This document shows positions 1-12,330 of a stretch of DNA of 64,000 nt, in pieces; position 1 is the first letter of the stretch, and each line of letters opens with the position of its first letter. The translations under genes and the position numbers were made by a program. This stretch comes from Owenia fusiformis. Taxonomy: Eukaryota; Annelida; Polychaeta; Sabellida; Oweniidae. A model generated the notes under the pieces. It saw nothing but the letters and a program-made list of their open reading frames with translations. It did no database searches and was not told where the DNA came from. The stretch spans positions 57,741,885 to 57,805,884 of the forward strand of contig CAIIXF020000001.1 of the NCBI GenBank assembly GCA_903813345.2, in the 5' to 3' direction.

Positions 1-1820
1 AATCTTTCGATATCAGCCTGTGATTGAAGACACCTCAAAGCATCAATAGGCGGTCGTTTTAGCATTATTTTCACTGTTTGCAACGTAAATGTACATGAGA
101 TCTGGACATAGTATGAGAGCTATGCAATCTGTTGTCATCTGTAATTACGATTTTCATAAATGGGAGGAAGGGGGTACGATCGTCAACGTCTGAGTAGGGA
201 TTTATTAAATTGTTCAACATTTTGTTTTTTCAATTCGCGGTGTCGCCTCATTGGTCCGAATTCCATTCGTCCGAATCCAAATGGTCCGAATTCCTCCTTG
301 TAACGCTTAATTTGGGTTTACGAAAAATTCCGACCCCACCGACCACCGACCGGTCGGTGTTTTCCACTGGTAGCCTCAAAACAGGGTTTGGAGAAAATGT
401 GTAAAAGACCGACCATATCATGTAAAAGACCGAACATTTTTGTAGCCTTAAAATAATAATAATTTGATTTTGAATGTCAATCGTTGGGACTAGCTAGGCA
501 ACGGTTTTTACCGATTTTGTACCTTGCAACGAATGGCAAGCAAACAAATTGGGCATGTCCGTCTCCTCACGATTAATTGTCCAGCCTTAGGTCCTAACCT
601 ATGATTAACCAACCTATCGTTTCTACGAGAATCTATCCTAATTTTTTTACACCATTAGAAAGCTTTTTTTGTCATATCAAATGTAGTTTTTACCAGTTGA
701 CGTTTAACAACTGAGAAATCAAACATAACGTTACGACGTCAACATCGACGATGTTTGTGTGTTTTTGTTATTGCGTTTCATATGAATGAACTTAATGCAA
801 TGTTACGTGCGTTTTTTTCCTGACTAACCAGGATGAAATTGGTCTTCTAACAACTGAAACGTCACTTAAAAATATGACATTACACACCACGACGATGTAA
901 CGTTTTCATCGTGATTTGAAATGATTAATTATAAGCCTACGTTTTTAAATCACGACCTAGTAAAGGTAAGTATAGTCATTGGATTCCCAGTTTTAGTTTT
1001 ACTTCTAATTTTGCATTTTTTCATCTTTATGTAAAAGATCGTCAGCCGACCACCGACTACATGTACCCAACTGTGGAGAGTGACTGGTCGGTGGTCGGTG
1101 GTCGGCGGTCGGTGTTTTTCGTAAACCCGCTTAATTTTAATAGAAATAAACAAATATGCTAGAAATGCGAGAATATGGAATAAAACATCACGCACGTTGA
1201 TGTGTGATTTTTGAACAAAATCAATTCCCTGTTAAACCCATTGTGGGATCCACAGCCTTTACTATCCTTTTGGAATAAAAGCGTTAGGTAAAGAGGGGCT
1301 CTGATAAATCAGAATGTGTTAAACCATGTTTATTCGAAATATTACGTTTAGCATTTTCACCTTGTCTTTGCTGCCATCAACGTCAGGCTTCATTTGCGAT
1401 TGTAGCTCAAACATAAAATATGAGTTTGGAAAGGAAACACCAATTTCTCTCAGTTAATTCCTTGTTTGAACGAAACATCCATTGAAGCAAAAATGTTGGA
1501 TAATAAAACCCGCCATTTTTACAAAGACCCCCACGAAGTGCGGTTCTTTTTACAAAGACCCCCACGAAGTGCGGTTCTTTGTACCTTATTCCCGACATGG
1601 ACCAGTAGATCGGTCACGTGACCTAAAGACCGCCTTTATTACCTTATATGGCAAATTGTCAAGGGAACTACTAAGTCGTCATATGACGCGATTACGGATC
1701 GATTGTGTTTCCAAGTAATGTCGTCATGTGACGTAGAACGCATTGTCCGCCATTGCTCTCAATTTTGTCTGAATGGGTAAGCGTATTTTAACATTTCTGT
1801 CATTTTAAAGCCTGATTTTC
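1..1820. other. Intergenic, no gene seen
   Basis: Contains TTGGTCCGAATTCC words (245-300), inverted ACCGACC/GGTCGGT clusters near 330-425 and 1040-1115, and a two-copy repeat of GCGGTTCTTTTTACAAAGAC type at 1515-1580. Short frames lack any domain. Confidence 0.5.
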
Positions 1821-2131
1821 CACTGGCGGATATGGGGGGGGGGGCCCAGGGGCCCGGGCCCCCCCCCCTTGGGTGGGCCCAGAAAAAAAAATTGTGCCCA
1901 AAAAAAATTTTGAAGGCCCCAAAAAGTAGGCCTTTTTGGTCATAAATTGGCCTTGTAAGGCCTTATTTGTTAATTTTAGGCCAAATTTTGAAGAAAATGG
2001 GCCTCAAAATTTTAAAATTTGGGCCCACTTTTGGGTTTAAGGGGCCCAAAAAATTTTTCCGCGCAAGCGCGGACGTTTTTTTCTCAGACCACAAGTTTGG
2101 GCCCCCCCCCTTGTTGGTTCCCAGATCCGCC
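1821..2131. mobile_element. hAT-like MITE with G/C homopolymer runs
   Basis: Starts CACTGGCGGATATGGGGG and ends CCCAGATCCGCC, an imperfect inverted pair. GATTTTC (left) and GAATTTC (right) could be a worn target duplication. The interior is rich in GGGCCC and AAAATTT. Confidence 0.5.
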
Positions 2132-3934
2132 GAATTTCACTTCAACTTGATTGTAGAAATGAATAGAATTGTAACTTCTTATTTTACTGAATCATTATTC
2201 GAGCCAAAAGTGGCTTAAAATCTAGGACTAGAGTCTAGCTTAAAATCAATTTATGAACTTGAAGAAATTTAGTTAGATTCTACTCATGGTTCAACGAGTT
2301 TTTCAGATGGTTCAAATAGTCAACACTGATATATTTAATGTTCTGTAAATGGTTAGTCATGTTAGTATGATGCTATGGTGGTCGCAAGGAGAGGTATCAA
2401 AAGTTCAATGTCTGATAGGAAACTAAATTAATCTAGTTTTGAGTTTGACCCCCTCCCCCCAAAAAACGTGATCATCGCGGGCTTTTCGCGTGTGGACTTT
2501 CGTGGATTTTCGATTTTCATTGGGATATTAGGCTTACCATAACGTATGTAGGCTAATTCTTAAAACATGTGACAACAACAGTAGGCAAAGCATTTTTGCA
2601 GAAAACATCAAGTAGCCTAGTCTAAACTCTTTATTTTAAAACCATTCAAAGGAATTCTGATCCGAGTCAAAATTGCACAAAAATTGAAATGTTAAAATTT
2701 GTCTGATAGCAAACTGAAATGGCTTTGACCCCCCCCCCCCCTTCTAGATTTATTTAGTTTTATAGGCTTATCCGTCGACATTGAACCTTAGATGCCTCCC
2801 GCGAGACTTATGTGACGAGACTGGCTATTGCCATCTACATAAGAACGATAGTTTTTTAAACTGGAAGGTCAAGGTCGGAACTCAAATGTATATAGACTGC
2901 CCCAATTCATTTCTTTTTCAGAACAAGAACGCCAACAACAACAAGATCCTATGCATACGACCACGCACACCAACAACAAGTGCAACAACAAATAACGCAA
3001 ACAATTGTAAATGTTATGTCAACAAAGAGGTGTGAAATCGGCAAAACTTGGGCTCAGTAGACAATAAAAAAGTTTACTGTAGAAGTGTATATGCTAAGGT
3101 GTCAAGGTATGTATCAAATCAAGAGATCAAAAGACTAAAAGCTAAGGTATATTTTGTAACAATAGAGAGGTAAAGCAATACCATTTTTATTACATGAACC
3201 ACAAACGTAAATCTATACATTACCGTTTTCGTTCTGTGAACGTGCTACTTTAAAAACGGAGGAAACGTAATTTGTATGTCTGTTTTATTTTCTATTTCTG
3301 ACAAAGTAATTTCGACCCTTCTGAGCCGCGGTTTATGTTGCAAGAAGTACTAATACAATAATATTGTATTTAAAAAACTATTAGTATGAACTGTGTGAAT
3401 ACATGAAATATCTTCATTCAAATGTATAAATGTTGTACAAAGACAGGCAGGAAATGTATTGACTAAGGCCACACATATAAGATATGCTTTTATCTCATAT
3501 TTCCAGGGCACGGTAATAATAACAAAGGTCAAGAAGGATGATGTACATTAGAACTTTCCACAGATTCCAAATGATGTCACGACAAAATCCAATGAGTTTC
3601 AATCAGGGTCCAGATGTCATTCACTAGGGATTTAATTGGACTTTTTGAGATTTGTTGTATATTTTTGGGCTATAAGACGCCACAATATTGTCGCGTTCCA
3701 GACTTTTGCTGATAGTCTGGAAGCGATGAGTAACTTTTTCACCTTACACTTCTCTGTGGGCCCAGTCCTGGTTTGGTGGACTGGATAAAACGACAGTCAC
3801 AAATGGCTTCCAATTTAATACATATATTTTAACACAACTATTAATACATGAAAATAACACTTTAATGTTCATAAACTAAAATGTCACTATAATTCTCTTT
3901 GTAGGATGGATGTCGGCGGTTGCTGCGTTATTAG
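2132..3934. other. Intergenic, no gene seen
   Basis: Has poly-C runs (2450, 2730) and a CAACAA-rich patch (2930-3000). An 84-codon frame at 2781 shows no known domain. Confidence 0.4.
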
Positions 3935-4866
3935 CTCTTTGCTTGGCTCCCTGGGCTCTGTAGTCTGGCTCCTCTGGCTCTTGAACTTGGTTCCTCTGGC
4001 TCCTGAACGTGGCTCCTCTGGCTCTTCGTCCAGCTCTTTGGCTCTTTAGGTTGGCTCCTCTGGCTCCTGAACTTGGCTCCTCGGGCTCCTCGTTCAGCTC
4101 TTCGGCTCCTAGCCTGGCTCCTCTGGCTCTTAAGCTTGGCTCCTTGAGCTCCTGAACTTGGCTCCTCTGTCTCCTCGTTCAGCTCTTTGGCTCTTTAGCC
4201 TGGCTCCTCTGGCTCTTGAGCTTGGCTCCTTTAGCTCCTGGACTTGGCTCTTCGGCTCCTAGCCTGGCTCCTCTGGCTCTTGAGCTTGGCTCCTCTGGCT
4301 CCTCGTTTGGCTCTTTAGCCTGGCTCCTCTAGCTCCTTAGCCTGGCTCCTCTGGCTCTTGAGCTTGGCTCCTTTAGCTCCTGGACTTGGCTCTTCGGCTC
4401 CTAGCCTGGCTCCTCTGGCTCTTGAGCTTGGCTCCTCTGGCTCCTCGTTCGGCTCTTAGCCTGGCTCCTCTGGCTCCTCGTCCAGCTCTTTGGCTCTTTA
4501 GCCTGGCTCCTCTAGCTCTTAAGCTTGGCTCCTTGAGCTCCTGAACTTGGCTCCTCTGGCTCCTCGTTCAGCTCTTTGGCTCCTTAGCCTGGCTCCTCTG
4601 GCTCTTGAGCTTGGCTCCTCTGGCTCCTGAACGTGGCTCCTCTGGCTCCTCGTTCAGCTCTTTAGCCTGGCTCCTCTGGCCCTTGAGCTTAGTTCCTCTT
4701 CTTACTGGGAAGGCTCCTAGCTGCTCGTTCAGCTCTTTGGCTCCTTAGCCTGGCTCCTCTGGCTCCTGAACGTGGCTCCTCTGGCTCCTCGTTCAGCTCT
4801 TTAGCCTGGCTCCTCTGGCCCTTGAGCTTAGTTCCTCTTCTTACTGGGAAGGCTCCTAGCTGCTCG
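3935..4866. repeat. GGCTCC/GGCTCT minisatellite
   Basis: About 0.9 kb of imperfect units such as GGCTCCTCTGGCTCTTGAGC, organised in longer blocks that include CTCGTTCAGCTCTTTGGCTC. Stops occur in all frames, so it is non-coding. Confidence 0.9.
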
Positions 4867-5392
4867 TTGCTCTAGAAGTCTTCCTGGAACTATTTATGTC
4901 AGCGGTGAAACCAACTGACAAAATAGTTCACTGTGACTCTTGACTTGACTCTTCTGGCTCTTTAGCCTTGCTCTGCCTCTATGGCTCTTGAGTTTTCTGG
5001 GAAGGCTCCTCACTGCCCGATGCGATTGAAGTCTTCCTGGGACTATTTCTGTCAGCGGTGAAACCAACTGACAAAATAAGCTCACGCTGTCTCTTGACTT
5101 GACTCTTCTGGCTCTTTAGCTTTGCTCTGCCTCTATGGCTCTTGAGTTTTCTGGGAAGGCTCCTCACTGCCCGATGCGATTGAAGTCTTCCTGGGACTAT
5201 TTCTGTCAGCGGTGAAACCAACTGACAAAATAAGCTCACGCTGTCTCTTGACTTGACTCTTCTGGCTCTTTAGCCTTGCTCTGCCTCTATGGCTCTTGAG
5301 TTTTCTGGGAAGGCTCCTCACTGCCCGATGCGATGGAAGTCTTCCTGGAACTATTTCTGTCAGCGGTGAAACCAACTGACAAAATTAGTTCG
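4867..5392. repeat. 154-bp tandem satellite
   Basis: GTCAGCGGTGAAACCAACTG starts at 4898, 5051, 5205 and 5359 (spacing 153-154). The unit contains GGCTC words, so it may have grown from the adjacent minisatellite. Overlapping minus-strand frames with LVSPLTEIVPGRL are produced by the repeat. Confidence 0.92.
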
Positions 5393-6461
5393 CCGTTTTG
5401 GGAAGTTTCCCAATTTCACCTAACGATAATGCAAGGCTGCTTCCAGGTTGTTCCTTGCTGCTTCCCCTAGGACAGCACTGAACTGTGAAGAATTCTTGAC
5501 AACACTTTAGGCAATTAATGACACAGTGTTGTTTTACATTAAATCTGACAAATATCTCACTTTAGCAAGTCTGGGACACAAAATGGCGACGCACGATAAA
5601 TCTCAATACCCGTTGAATTATAACTACAGTCAGTCAGAGGCATCCCAGTAGCATGCTGGCCATAAAGTTACAAATTCTGGTACACATGAAATTAAAAATT
5701 ATAGTCAGTCAGAGGCACCTAGTAGCATGCTGGCCATAAAATCAAATTACAAAAAGGAAAAACCTCACCCGAATAAATGCTTCTTTCTCTAAGTTGCCAA
5801 AAATTCAGGTTTTCTCTGTTGTTTCTCCTTCAAGAACCTCCTGGTGCGTCTTCCCGCTTTATCATTCGTTATTAATCCCGAATCCTTGGCAGATGGCTAC
5901 TCTAAAGTGTGATAAATGTGGATTTCCTCCCAACCTTTGATTCACGCTGCTTCCTTCAAGATGGCGACCTTCGTTCTGATCTCGTGATGGCATGAGTCAC
6001 AGGCACAGGTGACCACATTTTGAAATCAGGGGCACTGCATTGCAGCAATTGAGGGGATTCCCCTTCCTGTGTTGGAATACCCTGGAATTCCCTCTAGTAA
6101 ACAGGGCTTTCCCTAACTGCACAGATGGGAAAATTTAAAAGGCTCAATATAAAAATGAAATTTTCCCACAATATACTGAAATATGTGCTTAAGTTACATG
6201 ATTGTTTTATGTCACCGTGTAGAGATGGTGACATAATGAAGTTTTGTTAGAGTTTATTCGTAAACTTTTTCTTGGTAATGCAATACTGCATCAAAACACA
6301 AAAAAACAGATATAGAAATTGTGTTCAAAGTTTGAAAATCTGATTTAAAACCCCTTGCAAAATGTAACATAACGTAAAAGAGCACGAAGCGCTATCTAGT
6401 ATATTGTTCTTGGTAAAAAAGTCATTTACAAAAATAACAATAGAGTTCCTTAGAGGCCATG
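5393..6461. other. Intergenic, with one short tandem duplication
   Basis: AGTCAGTCAGAGGCA...TAGCATGCTGGCCATAAA is present twice (about 5630 and 5703). GTCACCGTGTAGAGATGGTGACATAATG at 6211 is a short GTCACC hairpin, possibly a remnant of the TGTCACCAC family. No gene. Confidence 0.5.
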
Positions 6462-8703
6462 CAGTGGCGTAGCCAGGAAGGAAAAAGCGACGAGGCAAAA
6501 ATATTTCATAACCTCTGTCACATTGTCGCAACGCGGCATAACGCATACGTACACCATACGTACAGCCGGGCATACATCAAGGCAACACAATTTTCCATCA
6601 TTATAATACTTCAACCCATCTTTTGAATGGTAACAATATAATTTGAAAAATATATATACTATCTATATTACAAAGTTGTGGATTTTTCTTTCTCAGAGAT
6701 ATTTATTTTATTATTTGACGTTTCGTAGGATGTCCATCCTACTTCATCAGAAAAAAATTATATTTGAATCAAACTGAAATAATTAATTATTACATAACAA
6801 TGAGACAAATAGCAACCGTTACTATAGAAAACTTCATTGATGTTACAATTAAACAATTAATTGAGAAAAATAGCAACCGTTACCATAAAAAGCTTCAATG
6901 ATGTAATATACAATTAAAAACGTTACTAAGGTATTACACAACATACCACCTAGAAACGACACTAAGACATTATGAATATGAATATATAAACTATAACATC
7001 TTAAAATAGACGGGATCCAGTGTGTAACCCTGATCCCTGTTTATATCTATATTGTTTTAGAAAACACATCAAACACTTGTTTTGTTCTTGGTATCACGTT
7101 TCCGGAGTGAAATGAAACCGTCTTTCCGAACCTCATTGGAACAAAACGACATAAACACAACATGTTTAGGTCTTTCAAAATTGTAATTGTACAAAGGAAA
7201 TTTTGGTTGATTTTAAAAAAGTATCTTGTTAATGAAATAAAAGGTTTATCTCGATTTTTATCTATTTTGGGGGATTTTGTTTTAATTTTTTGAATACTTT
7301 TTTAAAATCAACCAAATATTCCTTTGTATTATCATAATATTGAGAGGTTTAAAAACATGTTGTATATGCTATTTCGTTCCAACAAGGTTCGGAAAGACAT
7401 TTAAATTCATTCTCAAGAATTGGTAGAAAGGAGCAAATTAAACAATTGCACTATAAAAACAAAAAATGTTAACAAAAACAGTTACTAGTATATAAAATAT
7501 TTCTAAATAATTTTTGCATTAAATTGTTGTCAATCAGTCAACAATAAATAAAATACCGTTTTTTACAGAATGTTTTCAATGATTGGTTTAAGAGAAAACA
7601 TTGTTGAATTCAGTTCTCCATATCGATACCACTCCTTTGTAAAATATCTTTGATTATTTACTTTAAAGCATCAATGCCAGGCAGTGCTCCCAACTTTTGA
7701 ACAATTTATTTATAAAACAACTCTTTAGTTTTACAGAAAGGGGCTCGAACTCGTGTTGATATTTGATATCAACTCGGCGATAAAAATGATATCACTCAAG
7801 ATGATGTGATATTCTGTATATAATATATCCTGTCGCTACACGATGGAATCAGATTATATTACTTTTGTCTATTTTCGTAATTCAAAAAGGTCAGTGATTT
7901 AAATGCTATTATTGTAATTTGGAGTATTGTTTGACGAAAGTAAAATTGGTTATCTGAGTACGTTTGAGATATAAAATATTATACTTTCAACAGAAAAAAA
8001 AGAATTTCAAAGATCGGCGTTTCAGCGCAGTGCACATTGATTACTTTTAAGTTTTACACATTACGCTGGAAGTTATAAAAATGACTGTATACACTGGCAG
8101 GCGAAATGCTTGAAACGGCGGCGAAAAGTTGCTTGAATTGATTGAAACGAAAGTGAAAGTGAAAGTACATTAGGCGAATTGATTGAAATGCTTGAAACGG
8201 CGAAACAGGCGCAAACAGCGAAACTCTTATTTCATTTTTCAAGACGCATCGATTGAAATGATTGAAACGGTTGAAACACTATTTACAGTGTATACAGCAC
8301 TTTAGACCTTCCTAGGTCGTTATATCTGGGCGATAAAAAAGAAATACCCTTAATAATAAGGAATACCTGATCTACTTGCCACAGTGAGTCTTATATCATA
8401 ATATCAATCAAAAATCAGAAAATGGCGCCTTTGGTTCAAAAACGAAGGCTAACAATATGATGCGATATGCGAACGGTATAAAATCGCACGCAAGTGTCTT
8501 GAGAGTACTGTAGGCTACTTTAAGTTCTGTATAAAGAGAATATGAAATTATATTTAGATAAAATAAACAGAAAACAAGCTGTTAATGGTACGTTTTCAAG
8601 AAAAAGATGCTCATTTTAATGGTTTGATATCAGAACATTATTTTTCAAAGGCTGAAAAAAGCGACGAGGCAGCTGCCTCATTTGCCTCAACGTAGCTACG
8701 CGC
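6462..8703. mobile_element. 2.2-kb hAT-like non-autonomous element
   Basis: Left CAGTGGCGTAGCCAGGAAGG and right CAACGTAGCTACGCGC look like hAT ends. Both sides carry AAAAAGCGACGAGGCA. Flanks AGGCCATG (6454-6461) and TTGCCATG (8704-8711) match at 6 of 8 positions. Inside are an inverted repeat at 7110-7400 and TTGAAACGGCG minisatellite-like units (8105-8275). No transposase frame. Confidence 0.55.
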
Positions 8704-8711
8704 TTGCCATG

Positions 8712-9166
8712 TTGTAAGTAACCCTACCCCATCCAGAACAGTATACCAGTATAGCCTAATAGTATAAGTGGCGCTACATGCTTCTGTGACAATATAACCA
8801 TTTACTTATAGATTCCACTAAAAGCAACATTTCACTATCACTCCATGATCTTTTCCGCCCCTTATACCTAACTTCGGGTCTTTGTAGTTTTTCAGTGATT
8901 TTTTCACTGGATTATCTTGTTAATATTATGGAGATGATAGATAAGATTGTAACTTATCTTAATTTTTAAGAGTATACCCGATAGGATAACTACACCTGAA
9001 GCAATGTCGGACGGTACTATGATCAGGTTATCGAATTGTACATGGTGTCCACAAAGTCTATTTACAATTACATTTACAAATGCTGTGTAAATGTGTAAAA
9101 ATACTTTACAGACACCTTGTACACATACACAATAAGCTGAGACGCATTATACGTTTTCTATAACAA
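8712..9166. other. Intergenic, nothing recognised
   Basis: No repeat, RNA gene or coding signal found. Confidence 0.5.
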
Positions 9167-10056
9167 CACCCTTGGTATACGCAGCTAACGAAAATTGACC
9201 GGTACGGGTCAAAAGCTGGACCGGTACGGGTTAACGGTTTTATTTGAATTTAAAATAGCCATAACTTGCTCAATATTGACTTCCTCGTGTCTAATTTGAA
9301 ATATATGATGCCTCCCGATGCTTTTAAGTACCCCAATTTTTTACAGATTTTTAAACGGACCAAAACTCTCTAAATGCGCATTTATGCTCTTTTCTCTCGA
9401 GAACGACTGTCTCATTTTCACGATAACTTTTATTTAGTACTTCTAACATATAAGATCTATTTTTCCCCATCAAGGTATGATGTAAATGACATGCTATTTA
9501 CATCTTGTGAGTTTCAATGACGCGCGTTTGATTTTATAAAAAATGCCAAACTTTGTGACAAAGAATTTCATCAGCTATTGCCCCGAACCGGTCCGTCTTC
9601 TCGCTGCAAGCAGATTGCCCCGAACCGGTCCGTCTTCTTGCTGCAAGCAGGATGAAATTCTTTGTCACAAAGTTTGGCATTTTTTATAAAATCAAACACG
9701 CGTCATTGAAACTCACAAGATGTAAATAGCATGTCATTTACATCATACCTTGATGGGGAAAAATATATCTTATATGTTAGAAGTACTAAATAAAAGTTAT
9801 CGTGAAAATGAGACAGTCGTTCTCGAGTGAAAAGAGCATAAATGCGCATTTAGAGAGTTTTGGTCCGTTTAAAAATCTGTAAAAAATTGGGGTACTTAAA
9901 AGCATCGAGAGGCATCATATATTTCAAATTAGACACGAGGAAGTCAATATTGAGCAAGTTATGGCTGTTTTAAATTCAAATAAAACCGTTAACCCGTACC
10001 GGTCCAGCTTTTGACCCGTACCGGTCAATTTTCGTTAGCTGCGTATACCAAGGGTG
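9167..10056. mobile_element. 890-bp near-perfect foldback element
   Basis: CACCCTTGGTATACGCAGCT at the left is matched by AGCTGCGTATACCAAGGGTG at the right. The arms run about 410 bp each with few mismatches. The loop holds a tandem pair of CCCCGAACCGGTCCGTCTTC. It has no coding capacity and no clear target duplication. Confidence 0.92.
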
Positions 10057-11787
10057 CATTGTGGGTTTTGATACGGGACGCTTGAAACGTTGTAACATGC
10101 GAAACGTCTCCATCGTACGTATTATTATTATGAACAATTTAATTTGGATGTTCAAATTAGATGCGTTATTATTCAACATAAAAAAAGCCTCATTTTCGCG
10201 TTTATCTGTATCCCTACACGTCTCTGCACATAAAGCGAGAAACGTCATTCGCATAGTCAGATAGTAGAACGGATGCAGGTTTTTGAAACGTCGAGCTACA
10301 GACGTTATAACGGTGTTAATGAAATATCATGCTATTTCCCTGTGTTAGGTGGTCCCTCGAAAATATCATATCGACAATTGTTAATTTTTGGATCATTAGG
10401 TTTCGGACCATTGGGATTCGGATGATTGGGATTCAGACCGTTGGGATTTCAGTGGACAAATGGGATTCGGATGATTGGGATTCGGACCAATGGTGTGTAA
10501 AGGTCTTTCAACTTGTTTCAAATTGACCAATTTTTTCAATTCTTTTACAAGGTAGATATGTTACCATTACGCCATCTTGCCTTCAAGAAAGAAATTAGTT
10601 CGGTCCACTGTGTCAACAACGCCAAATCTTTAGGATAATGTAAATCATAATGTTAAAGAATGATTTTACTATGAAATTAGGTAATTGATGTTGCATTGTG
10701 GTTGTACAACCATCCAAAATTGGGGGAACATTTGTTGTCTTTCTCTAGGAAGGTCATCAACATCAGATATACTAGATACATCACTCAGTTTGTCCAGATA
10801 TCCCAAAACCTACCTCCGAGGAGGTCATGAGCTCTGAAATTCGACTTACATTTACGTCATTTCAATGAAGTACCGTTTAAAAGTAGAACAGGATGCCTCT
10901 TGATTATGGGTACCCCTTTAAAAAGGTTAAACCACATCCGTAGCCTTTGTCGTGGTGTGTGTGATAGTGACATCTTTTATTAATGATTTTAACATGACTA
11001 AGGCAAAAAAGCGTGTCATGTTTTCCTATCAGTGAATTATGATTTTATTTTCTGGAAAAGGAAAGCTACCTGATCAAAAATATAGAATATATATTGAATA
11101 TCACAGGTACAGAAATGTTCAAATTCTTTAATATTAAAGGGTTATCCTGCTATTGGCCTTTTTAGAAAATAGGCATGATAAGAGTAAAATAATTGTAATA
11201 ATAATCTTGTGTTTATCCTATCTTAACTTTGTTTAATTCCTTTCAGTACATGTGAATGTCACCATGGAATACCATGGCACTCTTTTCTTCCATCGTAGAT
11301 TGAACTAAAACACAGACAGGTTTGAAGATGCGATTTGTATCAGAATGTGCTGTGAATGTACTTTTGTTCATGCTTTATTTATTTGTGCCTTTATTAAATC
11401 TTAGTCTGTGATAGTAGCAAAAATTGTAGAAAGTCAATGAATAATTCATGATCCAAGGCACTGGCACAATATAAAAACAATTGTTCAGAAAAATACAATA
11501 TGAAGCTGTTAAAAATATGGAGTTTGGGAAATTCTTTGAAGTCATTTTTGGGAGTGAAATTGAATATGAAGATTGGATTTAGATTACTTCCTGCGAAAGC
11601 TATGTGGATTTTGATATAATAAGTTTCAAAATCTAACATGGCTCTCGAAGTGAGTAAGGTTAAGACATCTTCATCTCAGTCAAAGATTTCAGTAAATGTT
11701 TCTGGATGTGATTCTGCTTTCTGCTTATTGTAGAAATGCATTGTTACTGGGATAATAAGCAATTGTGAGTGAATGTTAAATCTACAA
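10057..11787. other. Intergenic with GGATTCGGA minisatellite
   Basis: 10380-10495 repeats GATTGGGATTCGGACCA-like units; the inverse word (TTGGTCCGAATCC) occurs at 245-300. No gene recognised. Confidence 0.5.
11619..11658 (+). repeat. 40-bp motif with ATG and splice-donor consensus, copy 1
   Basis: Contains ATGGCTCTCGAA followed by GTGAGTAAG, a consensus 5' splice site. It matches 27010-27049 with one mismatch; the flanks diverge. It may be a duplicated exon start or a small dispersed element. Confidence 0.5.
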
Positions 11788-12330
11788 GGGGTGATCCATA
11801 TATTCTGATAAAAATGCTCTTATTTTGTGATGTCCCTCTCATTTTTTCAGAACATATAGATTATGTAATTACACATACAATGCTAAAATAGTATAGCTAT
11901 ATCTCAAATTAATTTAGAGTTAAGGTTGCCATGGTAACCTGTAGGCAGGTCAATCCCTATAAAATATCATAGCTTATTCTTTTAATCATTTTAAAGCATG
12001 CGGAAATCATACTTTTTTCAAGAAAAAAATTGGTATTGTTGCTCATTGTTTGTTGCTAAACAAATGTTTATTTGTGTTCACTATAACATCACAACAGCTC
12101 ACAATAGTAGTGTATGACAGAATGGGCCAATTGGCATTACATGTCATGAGACACACCAAAATTCAAAATTACAGGTTACCATGGCAACCTTATCTCAAAA
12201 TTAATTTAAAATACACTATATCTAAGCATTGTATGTGTAATTACATAATTTTTATGTTCTGAAAAATGAGAGGGATATGTGAAAAAATCACAAAATGAGA
12301 GCATTTTTATCAGAATATATGAATCGCCCC
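11788..12330. mobile_element. 543-bp foldback element
   Basis: GGGGTGATCCATATATTCTG and CAGAATATATGAATCGCCCC are inverted ends. Inner arms include AATGCTCTTATTTTGTGAT, CAGAACATA and GGTTGCCATGGTAACC / GGTTACCATGGCAACC. Non-coding. Confidence 0.88.

Noticed and set aside
4894-5375. Overlapping minus-strand frames with LVSPLTEIVPGRL as a repeat protein
   Set aside because: The 154-bp unit is not a multiple of three, so the frame shifts from copy to copy and stops; it is satellite DNA.
10061-10264. Opposed frames next to the 890-bp foldback
   Set aside because: No domain, no splice context; random open frames on both strands.
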